Assembly: GCF_020509005.1 (NCBI RefSeq)
Contig: NC_063018.1
Span: 3,906,001 to 3,970,000 of the forward strand
Origin: Fulvia fulva
Taxonomy: Eukaryota; Ascomycota; Dothideomycetes; Mycosphaerellales; Mycosphaerellaceae
DNA: 64,000 bases
Reading direction: 5' to 3'
The first letter of the stretch is position 1. Every line of letters begins with the position of its first letter. The translations under genes and the position numbers were made by a program. The notes under the pieces were generated by a model. The model was not told where the DNA came from and ran no database searches. It saw nothing but the letters and a program-made list of their open reading frames with translations. Below, piece by piece: positions 1 to 10,852 of this stretch.

Positions 1-944
1 CTTCACTCCATCCTTTCCGCACAACAAACACAACCCACCTCGGATGTTTAACGAACTCCCACGGAACTCCTGGTTTCTCCTGAACGAGTCCATCGCTTCC
101 AATCTCAAGTTCCAAGTCGCTCGCATCCCATGCTTCTCCGGTATGACGGTCTTCCCTTATACAACACCACATACTCGCCTACCGAAATCTACCATAATGC
201 CGTACCTCACCTCATCCTCTATCCTGGGAGGGAGTGTAATGGGGATCTCGTGTAGTCGTACGAGCTGCTGTGTTGAGTGAGCTCTTGCAAGCTTCGAGTT
301 GGGATGCCTGTAAGACTCGCTGTTCGCGGAAAGCGTTCGTGAGGGTATCCAGGTCCGCCTTTCCAGTAAAGATCAGCTCCATACATCATCAAGACTGACT
401 CTACCAGCCCACGGTACCAGCCAGAAAGCTGAAAGCATGCCGCCAGGCTTCTTCTAAAACATCTTGATTACTCGCATCTACCAAGATCGTACACTACCTG
501 TCATCCTCTTAAACGAAAAGCTGGCACCACAGAAACTCTAGGCTCGCTGATATATATGCTCGCCCTTCCAACGCAATTCCTCGGGTATCACCGCGCGCAG
601 CAAACAAGATTGATGACGTCCAGCCGCCCCTCCTCGACACCAGTTCGAAGAAGGGTTCTCAGCCAAATCAGATAAAGGGACGAACGCCACCGACGCCACG
701 CTGATACCAAACAGCCCAGAAAAATCCGGTAAGAACATCAAATCAAAAAAAAATCAGAACAGTTTCTTCGCTGCCAAGTATCCCGTCTCTTTGTGCTGCA
801 GTTTTGTCTAGCCCGTCGAATTGTGATGCGGTGGTGTTGCGATAAGGAAGTAGTAGTAGTAGTACAGTATGAACGATCCGAACGCCGTGTGGGGTCGTAA
901 AGTCGTGGGTCTATGTGGTGTCAAAGTTGTTGGTAGATCCAGTT
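1..944. other. Region without a supportable gene
   Basis: Short open frames occur on both strands, but none shows a recognisable domain, and splice signals do not link them. A (GTA)n microsatellite of about five units lies near 850-864. The stretch may hold the 3' UTR of the minus-strand gene that ends at 945 and the end of a gene outside the window. I see nothing firmer. Confidence 0.4.
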
Positions 945-3180
945 CTATTGGCGGTTACCAGCGAAGCGATCACGGGTGAGAGTCTGATCCATGCCAGTGA
1001 TGGAGATGCCGCGACTGCGACGACGCTTGGAGAAGACTGGAGAGGCAGTTTTGCTGATGCCTGCATTGGTCATGTCCAGATTTTGACTCTGACGTTGCTT
1101 ACGCGCAGGAGTCATTGGTGTATTGGCCGCCGCACGGCGACCTTTTTGAAGCGCGTTGGCTTCATGGCGTTGCGCACGTTGCGATGGGTTCACCGGCAGC
1201 GATGTCACTTGTCGGACGTGATGCTGATTGTTGCGGAAGGACGAGACGAGACCACGCTGTTGCTCGAGATGACCCAGGAGGCCATTGCTTGTGCCTGGGC
1301 GAGAGTAGACTGGCGAGTCGAAGACGGCATCGCTGAATGTTGACTGAGTAGGCGAGAAGACATCCGATGCAGATTGTGGCTCCTCCTCGTCATCGGAGTC
1401 ATCGTCCCTGATCTGGAGGAAATCCTCCATCTGGACGTCGCTCTCATATTCGCTCTCCTCGTCATTAGTCATGGCTGCTGAGACCATTGATGATTGCATG
1501 CTGTCGCTCCTACTGGGAACCAGCAATTCATCGGCGATACCGTTCTCGTCATTGTTGCGGAGGAAGTCGAGGTTGCCGTCAAACATAGTTCCAAGAGTCG
1601 AGCGAGCAGTCAGTGGTCGGAACGGAGCTTTCGCGGGGCGAGGGGTGGCGCATGTCCAGGAGACAGAACCTCCAGGACTGCCATCACGACTGCCCACGGC
1701 TTGACGTGCGCGCTCCCAGTAAGCACGCTCTTCAGCAGGAGGCTTAGTTGGACAGACAAGTTTGACACCACTACCTTTGATGTCGGCAGTCACGGTGGCA
1801 CGTGTTGGGTCGCGTGCGAATGTGCCCATCTTGGGTCGGCCATTGCTCTTTGGCGTAGTCGCCGAAGCTTTGCCAGAGTTGCCACGTGCCATCACAGGCG
1901 GTGAACGCTTGCTGGGTACCGGCGTGCTCGGTTCGCTGGCGGGTGTGTTGGCAGGTGCGACCTTGCCGTTTCGTGCCTCGCATGCAGCTTTGATTGCAAG
2001 AACGCGTGCTAGCTGTTCTTCAGGGTCTTCTTCGTCTGTAGTGTCACCACCGTCGGCTTTGCTGCGTGTCAGAAACAAGTTAAACGAGGGGAATCACGGC
2101 ACGCTTACAATCACTGTCGCTCGACTCTTCATCGGAGTCGCTTTGGCCATCAATCTCGAAGGCTTGCTTCTCGTACTCGTCTTCAAAGTCAAAGTCGTAG
2201 ACTGATTCGCCGTCTTGAATGGCATCAATGTCAACTCCGGCGAGCATAGCACGTTGTCTTGCGGCGAGATCGTCTTGTGAATCGAACAGGTCTGGATACG
2301 CATCTCTTGGATCATCTTCGCTACTCATGCTGGAAGAGCGAGACGATGCAGTCTCCTCAAAACGGACCTTCTTCTGGTTGGTGTTTGATGGTGTACTTTC
2401 TTCGCGGCTTAGAATATCCATCAAGCCAAGCGTGTTTGTTGCAGAGTCGGGGTTGCGCCATTGGGCAAGGTCGCCATCGAAAAGGCCCTCAGCCTCATCC
2501 CACATCTCGAGCTGGGACTCGGCCATGAAAGATGCTCCATTGAACGGATCCTGATTCATGTCCAGGTCCAGATCAAGGTCGTCGGCCGGCTGACTCGTCT
2601 GACTTTGTTGGGACAATCGGCGTGCCAGAGCTGCGTCCTCCTTCAATGACATTTCGTTCATCACAGTCGTGAAAGCATTGTCTGTTCGAGGCTTCTCCGT
2701 CCGCTCGAACTCTGCGATCAGATCCTGCTCAGCTGAACGCAAGACCTTTTTCTCGTCCTCCACTTCATCATCTTCGCTTTCGCTGAGCTCGCCTACAGCA
2801 TCGTAGTCTTCATCGTCACTTTCGCGCTCAGCCCCTGCTGAAGCCTGCTGTCCGTCCATGTCAAAGTCTGCTGGTGGTGTGAGCCCTGCCAGACGCGAGA
2901 CGCCATGTTTCCCGGGACGTCTCACACCTGACAGGGCAAAAGCATCCGCCTCATCCGAGTCACTATCATCTTCAATAGCGGTACAGTCTGCCTCGGCTTC
3001 ACCATTGTCGCTTTCGTCTGATATCGCGTCTCCTGTGCGAGCTACACTCGCAACTTTTGCAACGTTACTTTTCATCGTCTTCATTTGGCCCATCTTGGGT
3101 GGGCCATTGTGCATCTTCTTCTGTTGCTGCAGGATGTGCATGTTTCCATGCGGCATTGCTTGAGAGATTGGGTGCGCCAT
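945..3180 (-). CDS. Acidic low-complexity protein of unknown function, two exons
   Basis: I do not recognise this protein. Exon 1 is 3180-2109 and exon 2 is 2056-945, giving 727 residues. The intron (2108-2057, 52 bp) has a GTAAGC donor, a CTGAC branch-like site and an AAAG acceptor. The nearer CAG acceptor at 2064-2062 would break the frame, so the next AG is chosen. The junction then reads smoothly through a Ser/Asp-rich run (SDSDSDGGDTTDEEDPEE). The protein is rich in Asp, Glu and Ser, with several acidic stretches in the N-terminal half and near residue 350. The C-terminal part is more basic and ends with a KRRRSR cluster, which could be a nuclear localisation signal. No membrane segment or signal peptide is visible. 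The start is the first ATG of the long frame. The acidic runs plus the basic tail suggest a nuclear or chromatin-associated protein, but that is only inference. Confidence 0.75.
2057..2108 (-). other. Spliceosomal intron of the acidic-protein gene
   Basis: The 52-bp intron begins GTAAGC and contains CTGAC as a likely branch site. It carries two successive AG acceptors, and only the second (AAAG) keeps the frame with the downstream exon. The intron phase is 1: T before the intron joins CC after it to make a Ser codon. Confidence 0.7.
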
Positions 3181-5271
3181 TGGATCGTGGTATGTATTGT
3201 ATGTTCGGGTAGTGTGTAGTAAGTGGTAGGTGAGTCTAGGAATCGGCGGGGTCAGAAATGGGTGCAGTGAATGGCACTGTCGGTCCTGGATGTATCGCGT
3301 ATGTCGCCTTCGGGCAACGAATGGGCTACTGTGAACTGCTGTGGACTCGACCTTTACTATGTGAGGTCAAGCCTGTGGATCACTTCGTCGTGTAGCTTGC
3401 AAGGGATGCAAACGTTTCGTAGATATATCGATGCCAGCGAATCGTAGTGTCTGGTGCACCTCGAATCCTATACAAGGCTGGGTTGACTACTGTCGGCAAT
3501 GCCTCAGGAATCGATATGAGTTCGTCGTGTGTCAGATGAAGATCTCGATGAGCAGTGACCAAACTGGAGAAACAGCACGTGGCCGCGTCTCCAGTGGTGA
3601 TTTAGTGCTCAAAGACAGCCTGCGGCATCTTGACGACGAAGTGATTGAGTAGTACGCTGATATTGTCCGTGTCGGATGGATAGTGTGCGTCTTCGCTGTG
3701 GTGATGTGGTGTTTGGATACGGAGGCGAGAGGATCGAGGAGAGCATCTGCCCAAGGAAAAGATGAAAAGGCATTATGCTTCCGCGCTAGAGCTTCTAGCG
3801 TTCCGGCAGCGATCCCTAGCAGAACTTCACCGCCGGTCCGCCGCCGTCTTTTTCTGCATCTGGGATCTTCCCATCTTCCCATCTTCCCCTGTCAACACAA
3901 CGGAACATTCTCTTCCACGTCACGCTATTGGGCGAGTCTTCAGCGGAACATTGTCTTCTTCACCCCTGAGTTCTGCCTCCCAGCAGTGCAGAAAAAGAGT
4001 GCTTCGTGGTTGCTGCTGTCACACTTGGGTCCAAAACTTCCATCTGGTCCGCAATGGCAACCAATCACGCGTGCCGTCATGCTGCAGTAGCCTTCAACAG
4101 CCGGGAGACCGCGGACCAAGCGCCATGCAGGACTGCCGCCACAATCGACATGCTCCGACAACCACGATCACGAACAAGTCCACTGTGACAGATATGACTC
4201 TTGTCCATACCCGACGACATGACATGCATTTCTATGCTGAAGAAGCTACAACACGCATCGTGATGCCGGCCAACAAGGAGTCCGATCATCAGAGGTGACC
4301 TTCCAGAGGTGGAGCCTCTCTCCGCGACATGAAACCGGCCAGATCCGCCGCCGCGAGACCTCAGGGGCGATGACCGAACAGCGAGAGCCTCGCATATCAC
4401 ATGCCAGTACACACGCGAGCAAACAGCACCTTTCATTCCCATGACCACAACATTCATAACCTACCGATCCTCCAGCAGTACTTCGAGCTGACATCTGAGC
4501 TGCATCGTTCAGAGTGCTACTTTCTCATTGGCGCACCAGATGAAGCCATGTGAAGAGTCACACAAATCGCTCGGCATGACTGCATCTTCGTGCAGCTGCG
4601 TTTGTCGTTGCGCTGGCACGACAGACGAGCGAGGAGTGTACATGTACCATCCGGGGGCTGACGATGCGGGAGAGCCGTTCTGAAGTCTTCTGTGAGGCTT
4701 GAACAAGACATCATGCTCTACCCACCCACGCACCACTTCGTGGGATGTGCGCACTGTTCAGCTCCGATGTGCAACTTCCAACTACAGTATCAACACAAAA
4801 GGGTCTCATGCTTTTGATTGGAGACCTGCTGCAGGGACACGAATGCATAGCCGCATTGCTCTTGCCATATTCAGATGTCCATCACGTGGGCACATTGCTT
4901 GTGGATGCATCAGGTAAACCTCTCACTTCAAATCGACTCCACGTCCTGGAAGCCCGGGAAGCCCGCTTTACTCATGAAGACATAACGCTCATTACAAAGA
5001 ACAAGGTACCTGACGCACAAGATCTTCGCTCTCTCGAGACACATGTGCATGTTCGTAATCTGTCGTCCTCCATCAACCCATTCCATTCCTCTACATTGCA
5101 CGCTCACAACCAGACTTTTCGCTTCGCTGACGAAAGAGGCAAAAACACAACGCCGCCGCTTCTGCCTTATGTGTCTCGGCGCATTACGACTCCTGCCTGC
5201 TCTATGTGCATGTCTGTGCTCATGTTCCATCATACGGAACAGTCTCCTCCTGTGTGGTCTCTCGGCAGACC
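3181..5271. other. Intergenic region, no supportable gene
   Basis: This lies between the 5' end of the acidic-protein gene (minus) and the 3' end of the Rho2 gene (minus). Overlapping frames of up to about 187 codons exist on both strands, notably 4745-5308 plus. They lack recognisable domains and overlap one another, and one runs into the last Rho2 exon. The region should hold the promoter of the upstream gene (about 3181-3700) and the Rho2 3' UTR. A long non-coding transcript or an orphan gene cannot be excluded. Confidence 0.45.
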
Positions 5272-6057
5272 TTATAGTATAACACAGCACCCGCCTTGTT
5301 CTTTGTGATCCCCGCTGAGCAGCGATTGGCGCGTGGCCGCCTCGAAGACATCGTCGACTCCCTCGCCTGACAGACTGGAGCACTCGAGGTACTTCTTCGC
5401 GGATATTCGTTTCCGCACTTCTTCGCCTTCATCCGGGGTCAGGAACTTCTCGGATCGTTTCCGCATTTCTTCCTGGGCTATGGGGTCGTCGCGGAGATCT
5501 TTCTTGAGGCCGACGAGGATTATGGGGACGTTGGGGCAGCGTTCTAGCACCTCTGGATGCCTGGTTGACGGGGGTGTTAGTAAGTGGACATTGTCGGGGG
5601 GAAGTTGGAAGAGGTTGGCTTACCATTTTGTTGTGATGTTGTGTAGCGAGTCTGGCGATGAGACGGAGAATGCGATCAATATCACATGCGCTTGTGAGTA
5701 GGCGAGTGGTCGTAGTCGTTCGTAGTCTTCCTGGCCTGCTGTGTCCCAGAGTGCTAGTTGCACCGACTTGCCATCGACTCTACAGTCGGTGACATAATTC
5801 TCGAATACTGTCGGTACATATCTCTGCAGGCATCATATCAGTGGGCTGTCCGGCGGCAGACTTGTCGTGATATCGGGATGCGCTTACAGTTGGAAAGTAG
5901 CCGAGGGTGAAGACGCTGAGCAGCGATGTCTTTCCACAAGCACCATCGCCTATTATGACGAGCTTCCTGCGAGGAACATCAATCAATGCCTGCCTGCCTG
6001 ACTGGTGTGTGGTATGATCACCTACCTCCGCATAACCTGGTCCTGCTGTGCCGCCAT
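5272..6057 (-). CDS. rho2: Rho2-type small GTPase
   Basis: This is a Rho-family GTPase, a membrane-anchored switch that in fungi controls polarity and cell-wall synthesis. There are four exons: 6057-6026, 5966-5888, 5823-5624 and 5560-5272. They sum to exactly 600 nt, or 199 residues, matching the ~200 of fission-yeast Rho2. All three introns (59, 64 and 63 bp) have GT..AG ends. Visible motifs are the P-loop GDGACGKT (residues 17-24), switch [10 protein letters not shown] (39-47), switch II DTAGQE (64-69), the LKKD base-recognition element (122-125), a Rho insert region, and a C-terminal CVIL box (196-199). The terminal Leu predicts geranylgeranylation. The [15 protein letters not shown] and [18 protein letters not shown] stretches resemble Rho2 rather than Rho1, Rho3 or Cdc42. 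The start at 6057 gives the usual short N-terminus before RKLVIIGDG. It is divergent from NST1, with about 0.93 kb between the start codons. Confidence 0.95.
5561..5623 (-). other. Rho2 intron 3
   Basis: This 63-bp intron starts GTAAGC and has a CTAAC branch site and a CAG acceptor. It splits a Trp codon (TG|G) at residue 104. Confidence 0.9.
5824..5887 (-). other. Rho2 intron 2
   Basis: This 64-bp intron starts GTAAGC and ends GCAG. It is phase 0 and falls between Thr37 and Arg38, inside the effector region. Confidence 0.9.
5967..6025 (-). other. Rho2 intron 1
   Basis: This 59-bp intron starts GTAGGT and ends GCAG. It splits Arg11 just before the P-loop. Confidence 0.88.
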
Positions 6058-6988
6058 CTTTACTGGTCTCAGCCGGTCCGGCTCTCTGCGGATCAGGACC
6101 ACTCCAGTACAGGACGAGACGGTCGCAACGAGTGCTGACGACTGTCTCTGCTGGCTCTTGCCCTCTCTTACCCAGCTACACCAGCGCGGTGGATAGTCTG
6201 GCGTGTTCGTCCGCGTTCGGGTGCCGATTATGCAGGGTCCAGCGTGTGTTGGGAGAGTTGTCGCAAGTGCGTGGGAATGACAGTGCAGGCTGTCGTTGGG
6301 AGCTGGAGCGCAGGATCGGGTGGAGAGAGGTGGTATGAACCGTATGGTGGTGTCTGAGTAAGGCGGAGTGGCAGCGTGATACGAGCTTCTCAATGCTGCA
6401 GCAGTGTTTCAAGTTGGTGGTCTTGCCAAACTTGGTCAAGCTTTGGGGAGCTTGCGCAATGTTCAGAGCCGTGAGAGATGTAATCGGCGACCGGCAATGG
6501 TGGTAACGTATGTTTGTGTGATGAGTTGGTGTTATTGCGCAGGTCGTCGGTCTCGCGGGTGGTGGTGATGTCTATGTAGTGTCAGAAAGTCGTGGTTACA
6601 ATGTTACCGTCGGCCTGAGGCTGAGTTTCACGTCCGTGCCTCAGTCTGAGTGATGCAGGTCTGTGGTGCATGGAACTCGCCCATAAACCCCCCATGTCGA
6701 CCACTATTCCCTCCACTCCACGATTGATCGCAGCGCATGACATAGACACGGACACACGTACCGCATCCTCACGCCGCCATATCGCTATTGTCGTGGGAGC
6801 AGGAAACGGGTTGGTACGAATCTCCACTCCACCTTGCGGGACGACACATGCCGAACAGCGCAGCACACACACTCCGCCATACCCTCCTTCCCACCACCGC
6901 ACTCAGGACACACCGTCAGCTCGTGACTGACACGTGATAGCAGCAGGACTCCGCCTAGCACGATATTCCGCCTGCGAGGACCACGAAC
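6058..6988. promoter_or_regulatory. Divergent intergenic promoter region, Rho2 / NST1
   Basis: About 0.93 kb separates the two start codons, which face away from each other, so the region must hold both 5' UTRs and both core promoters. The short open frames here look like chance. No specific operator was identified. Confidence 0.5.
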
Positions 6989-9900
6989 ATGTCGACCACG
7001 AAGGCCCCGGCGCCGCCAGCAAACGGCGTCATAACAGCTCCGCCGCCAGGAAATCGGAAGAAGCAGAAGAGGCGTGCAAAGCAAGCGGCCAAGAGCGCAT
7101 CGCAGGTACCCTCCGTGCCTCCTCCCCCGGCCGGCTATGAAGAGGACGCATTGCGGTATGACGACGAGGAAGATGACTTCGAGGAGGACGAGCCGGAATA
7201 CTACGAGGACGAGCAACACGACGCACCGCCGCCTATGCCTCCGACGAATGGTCTGCACCCGCCTCCGCCACCTGTGGGCATGAAGAAGACCAAGAAGAAA
7301 CATGCCCCGGCGCTGAGTCCGCATCACCACCACCATCACCACCACCACCATGCATACGATCCACGCATGTCCCCACCCCCTCTGCCCCAACATGCACCTC
7401 CTCCGCCCGGCATGATGAGACCTTCCATGCGGCATGGACACAGCCACGATAACATCTGGAATACCACCTCAGCTCAGGAGCGGCAAAACATCAAAGAGTT
7501 CTGGCTGGAGCTTAGCGAGGAGCAGCGCAAGGGACTGTTGAAGATCGAGAAGGAGGCGGTTCTTAAGAAGATGAAGGCTCAGCAGAAGCACTCGTGCTCC
7601 TGTACAGTCTGCGGGCGTAAGCGGACTGCAATCGAGGAGGAACTCGAAGTCCTTTACGAAGGCTACTACGAGGAGCTGGAGCAGTACGCACATCACGATA
7701 TTCCGCCTCTACCTTCCACGGACGGCATGATTCCTCCGCCGCTGCAGCAGCGACAGCATCCATTCGCGCACCCTCCACCGCCCATGCCACCGCAACACAG
7801 GACCAGCCACTTGCACGAACACCTGGACGAGGACGAATTTAGTGACGAGGAGGAAGAAGAGGAGTACAGTGGTGACGAGGAAGACGACGAGCCGTACTCG
7901 GATGAAGAATTGGACCAGGGGCCTGAGCCTGAGCCGCCGCGAGGGCACCCAGGCGTGCCGGACTTTTTCAATTTCGGCTCACATCTGACTGTCAAAGGTA
8001 TCCTAACACCCTGGGTTGACAAGCTGAAAGCCGGGCTAAAGGGTAATGCAGACAACCTCCTCACGGTAGCCGACGACCTGCTCAAAAACGACGGCCGAAA
8101 GTTCATCGAAATGATGGAACAGCTCGCCGAGCGTCGCATGCAACGTGAGAGTCGGTCACAGTACGAGGCAGAACATCATGCAGGCTACCCGCCCGATGAG
8201 AACTCCTACAGTCACGAAGATCCCCTGGCAACAGAGGAATACGACGATGACGATGCCTCGTACGACAGCCAAGACGATTTCGACGACGAAATGGAAGAAG
8301 AGGACGAGATGGTGAGCCATCGCGAGCTTGAAATGGCAAGTCATCACCAATTCAGAACTGATCATCTACAGGGTGGGCTGACCGAGGAACAACGTATGCA
8401 GGAAGGTCGACGAATGTTTCAAATATTTGCTGCTCGCATGTTCGAGCAGCGTGTTTTGACAGCATATCGAGAAAAGGTCGCCACCGAAAGACAAATGAAG
8501 CTTCTCGAGGAAATTGACAACGAAGACAAGCTCCAAGCCCAGCGCGAGGCGAAGAAGCAGCGGGATGCGCAAAAGAAAAAGGACAAGAAGAAACAGCAAG
8601 CGCAAGCCAAAGCCGAGGAGAAAGCCAAGCGAGATGCCGAGAAAGCTGAGGAGGAGCGTCAACTGCGAGAGGCCGAGGAGAAGAAGCAGGAGGATCAGCG
8701 GAGGAGGAGAGAGGAGCAGCGGAAGAAGAGAGAAGAGGAAAAGAAGAAGCAAGAAGAGGAGAAGGCGCGCAAGGAGGCTGAGAGGTTACGGCGGCAGCAA
8801 GAAGAACAGCAACGCCGAGAGGAAGCCGAACGTAAAGCGAGGGAGCAGAAGGCTGCCGAGAAGGCCAAGAAGGACGAAGCACGAAAGAAAGAGCGCGAGG
8901 AGCGAGAGGCACGAGAAAAGGAGGCTCGTGAGCGCAAAGCCCAAGAAGAAAAAGACAAGCGGGAACGTGAAGCAAAGGCGAAAGCTGAGAAGGAGGCAAA
9001 AGAGCGCGAGAAGTCTGCGCAACAGGCTGCTTCGGCGCCGCATCCTCCTCAGATCACGAAGCGTCCCTCGCAAGCTGGCATGGTGGCCATACCTGGAGTC
9101 TTTCCCAAGCAGACACAGTCTGGCATCTCTTCGCCCCATCCGCAAGTCGCAACACCTGCGATACCCAAGGCGCCCACTCCAGCGAAGCACCGACAAGCAT
9201 CGCAGCAACGAGGCAGCTCGCATGCGTCTTCTCCGAGACAATCGAATTCTCTGCCTTCTGGCGCACCTAGCAAGAGCTCATCCCCCGGAAGTGTCGGACA
9301 GCAACAAAATCAGGTTCAGCCAAAGACTATAATGCAAAAGCCCAGTAACCACCAAGCTGGTCAGCAACAACCTCCGCATATACCCGCTTCGTATCCACTA
9401 CCGCAACAACACATTCAACCTCCGCCTGGTATGGCTCATCCACAGCAACACCATGGCGGCTTTGGACATATGTCACCCATGGCCTTCCCGGCCTTTCCAG
9501 GACCCCAAGGACCATTCGCTCCAAGCATGGGACAGAGAGGACCAATGCCAATGTTCCCACCCCACCAAGGACCGCCACCAATGGGTCTGCCTAATCGCAT
9601 GCCTTTTGGCGCGCCCGGTATGAATGGAATGGCACCTCCACCAGGCATGATACCGCCTCCGATGAGAGGCTTCCCGTATGATGCGCCTGGGCAAGCGCCA
9701 CCTGGCTTTGGTCAAGCATTGCATCACAACCAAACATCTCCGTTAGGCCCTTCACCAGGAGCATCGGGCGGCGATGCACCCAGGACGAGCATAAGTGGAC
9801 ACTCGCGGCAACAATCATCCGAGAAGGAGAGATTCGAGTCTGCTGCCAACCAACCAATTGCTCGACCAGCGCCGATCCAGCGTCCAAGCAGTGTGAGACC

Positions 9901-10720
9901 TCCCGGTGCAGAGCGAACGACTTTGAACGCCGAAGTAGATGCCATGAGTCAGCACTTAGGTAGTTCCGCGCTGCTTGACGACACAGAGGAGCAGATGCTG
10001 CCCGGCATGCAAGACAGCAGGCGACACTCGCAGATCCCAGCCGGCAGTCGAGGCATACCCATTCCTAACGCTGGCATGCACCCCACCGGTGGGTTTGGTG
10101 GACCCAATGGCGGGTTTGGCACGCCAGGCAGCACATGGAACACTCCCGCAATGCCATTCGGCTCCAGTCCAGGTCTTCAGAGCAACTGGGGCAGTCTGCC
10201 CAACCCTGGAATGGGCGGCTGGATGAACAATAACTTTGCACCGAACGGCTTTGGCTCGATGGCACCTGGTGTGATGAACGGTCGCGCCCCTGGGCTCTCG
10301 CAACCCCGACCATTGGTCATTCGGCAAGAGATCTGCAAAGCGTGCCAACAACTATCCAATGCAAGCCGTGGCGAAGGCGATGGTTACAACAAGGTTGACG
10401 TTCTCCTCCAGCAAGTCGAAAACAATCACCCACCACTTGACGCACCCATCACTCTACAGGAAGTCGAAGACATCTGCGAGACAGAAGGCGATAGCCATAA
10501 CGGGGGCGGCGAACTGTCTCTGCGGAGAGACGACGACGGCAATGTCGAGGTGAAGTGGGAAGACCACGCCAGTACGCCGGACCAAGGACGAGGATCTATG
10601 GGTCTTGGTGAAATAGGATCTCCCATGCCGAGCAAGACCTCTCCTGCCGTTGGCTTTGGCGCACCTGGCATGCCTCGTGCTTTTGGCAGTCTTGGAGCAG
10701 TTGGAAATCCGAATGTGTAG
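6989..10720 (+). CDS. nst1: Stress response protein NST1
   Basis: This is a single-exon frame of 1243 residues belonging to the fungal NST1 family, which is linked to salt tolerance through work on the yeast gene; its biochemical role is poorly known. In order it shows a basic, Pro-rich N-terminus, an acidic patch (about 57-76), a run of ten His (112-121), and the conserved block from about 155 to 235. That block holds a Cys cluster CSCTVCGRKR (203-212) followed by an EEELEVLYEGYYEELE segment. A second acidic region follows (about 280-310), then the conserved GVPDFFNFGSHLTVKGILTP motif (322-341). A long highly charged coiled coil runs from about 490 to 690. The remainder is rich in Pro, Gly, Gln and Met, with a short conserved segment (CKACQQLSN) near the C-terminus. 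The ATG at 6989 starts the frame. The stop at 10718-10720 may not be the natural end: the same frame continues to 10852. Confidence 0.93.
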   Translation: MSTTKAPAPPANGVITAPPPGNRKKQKRRAKQAAKSASQVPSVPPPPAGYEEDALRYDDEEDDFEEDEPEYYEDEQHDAPPPMPPTNGLHPPPPPVGMKKTKKKHAPALSPHHHHHHHHHHAYDPRMSPPPLPQHAPPPPGMMRPSMRHGHSHDNIWNTTSAQERQNIKEFWLELSEEQRKGLLKIEKEAVLKKMKAQQKHSCSCTVCGRKRTAIEEELEVLYEGYYEELEQYAHHDIPPLPSTDGMIPPPLQQRQHPFAHPPPPMPPQHRTSHLHEHLDEDEFSDEEEEEEYSGDEEDDEPYSDEELDQGPEPEPPRGHPGVPDFFNFGSHLTVKGILTPWVDKLKAGLKGNADNLLTVADDLLKNDGRKFIEMMEQLAERRMQRESRSQYEAEHHAGYPPDENSYSHEDPLATEEYDDDDASYDSQDDFDDEMEEEDEMVSHRELEMASHHQFRTDHLQGGLTEEQRMQEGRRMFQIFAARMFEQRVLTAYREKVATERQMKLLEEIDNEDKLQAQREAKKQRDAQKKKDKKKQQAQAKAEEKAKRDAEKAEEERQLREAEEKKQEDQRRRREEQRKKREEEKKKQEEEKARKEAERLRRQQEEQQRREEAERKAREQKAAEKAKKDEARKKEREEREAREKEARERKAQEEKDKREREAKAKAEKEAKEREKSAQQAASAPHPPQITKRPSQAGMVAIPGVFPKQTQSGISSPHPQVATPAIPKAPTPAKHRQASQQRGSSHASSPRQSNSLPSGAPSKSSSPGSVGQQQNQVQPKTIMQKPSNHQAGQQQPPHIPASYPLPQQHIQPPPGMAHPQQHHGGFGHMSPMAFPAFPGPQGPFAPSMGQRGPMPMFPPHQGPPPMGLPNRMPFGAPGMNGMAPPPGMIPPPMRGFPYDAPGQAPPGFGQALHHNQTSPLGPSPGASGGDAPRTSISGHSRQQSSEKERFESAANQPIARPAPIQRPSSVRPPGAERTTLNAEVDAMSQHLGSSALLDDTEEQMLPGMQDSRRHSQIPAGSRGIPIPNAGMHPTGGFGGPNGGFGTPGSTWNTPAMPFGSSPGLQSNWGSLPNPGMGGWMNNNFAPNGFGSMAPGVMNGRAPGLSQPRPLVIRQEICKACQQLSNASRGEGDGYNKVDVLLQQVENNHPPLDAPITLQEVEDICETEGDSHNGGGELSLRRDDDGNVEVKWEDHASTPDQGRGSMGLGEIGSPMPSKTSPAVGFGAPGMPRAFGSLGAVGNPNV

Positions 10721-10852
10721 GGCGCTTCTCGAGGTCCTCCGCTGCTCCAGACTGAGGCTAGACTCATGGGATCGTTGAGGCATTCCCTTACTGCCCCGCC
10801 TGCTACTGGGGGTGCGTTGGATGCCATGGTGGATGAGGTTATGGACCAGTAG
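10721..10852 (+). other. In-frame coding-like extension of NST1 beyond its TAG
   Basis: After the TAG at 10718-10720 the same frame stays open for 43 codons and then meets TAG at 10850-10852. The extension reads like protein, with an alternating charged and hydrophobic end (ALDAMVDEVMDQ). It could be the true C-terminus, reached by splicing out the TAG, by stop readthrough, or in relatives where the codon is sense. I found no strong donor site that would remove the TAG. GTGTAG itself resembles an acceptor, but candidate upstream donors are weak. Confidence 0.5.

Noticed and set aside
915..1343. 142-codon plus-strand open frame and others opposite the acidic-protein gene
   Set aside because: They are shadows of the minus-strand gene, whose two exons join in frame with good splice signals.
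3762..4298. 178-codon plus-strand open frame
   Set aside because: It has no recognisable domain, it overlaps several competing frames, and its composition looks like intergenic DNA.
4745..5308. 187-codon plus-strand open frame
   Set aside because: It runs antisense into the last Rho2 exon and shows no domain.
8514..9332. 272-codon Arg/Lys-rich plus-strand frame inside NST1
   Set aside because: It is a +1 shadow of the Glu/Lys/Arg-rich coiled-coil codons of NST1.
10718..10726. Programmed stop readthrough of the UGA-CUA type at the NST1 stop
   Set aside because: The stop is TAG followed by GGC, which is not the known fungal readthrough context, so readthrough is kept only as one of several options.
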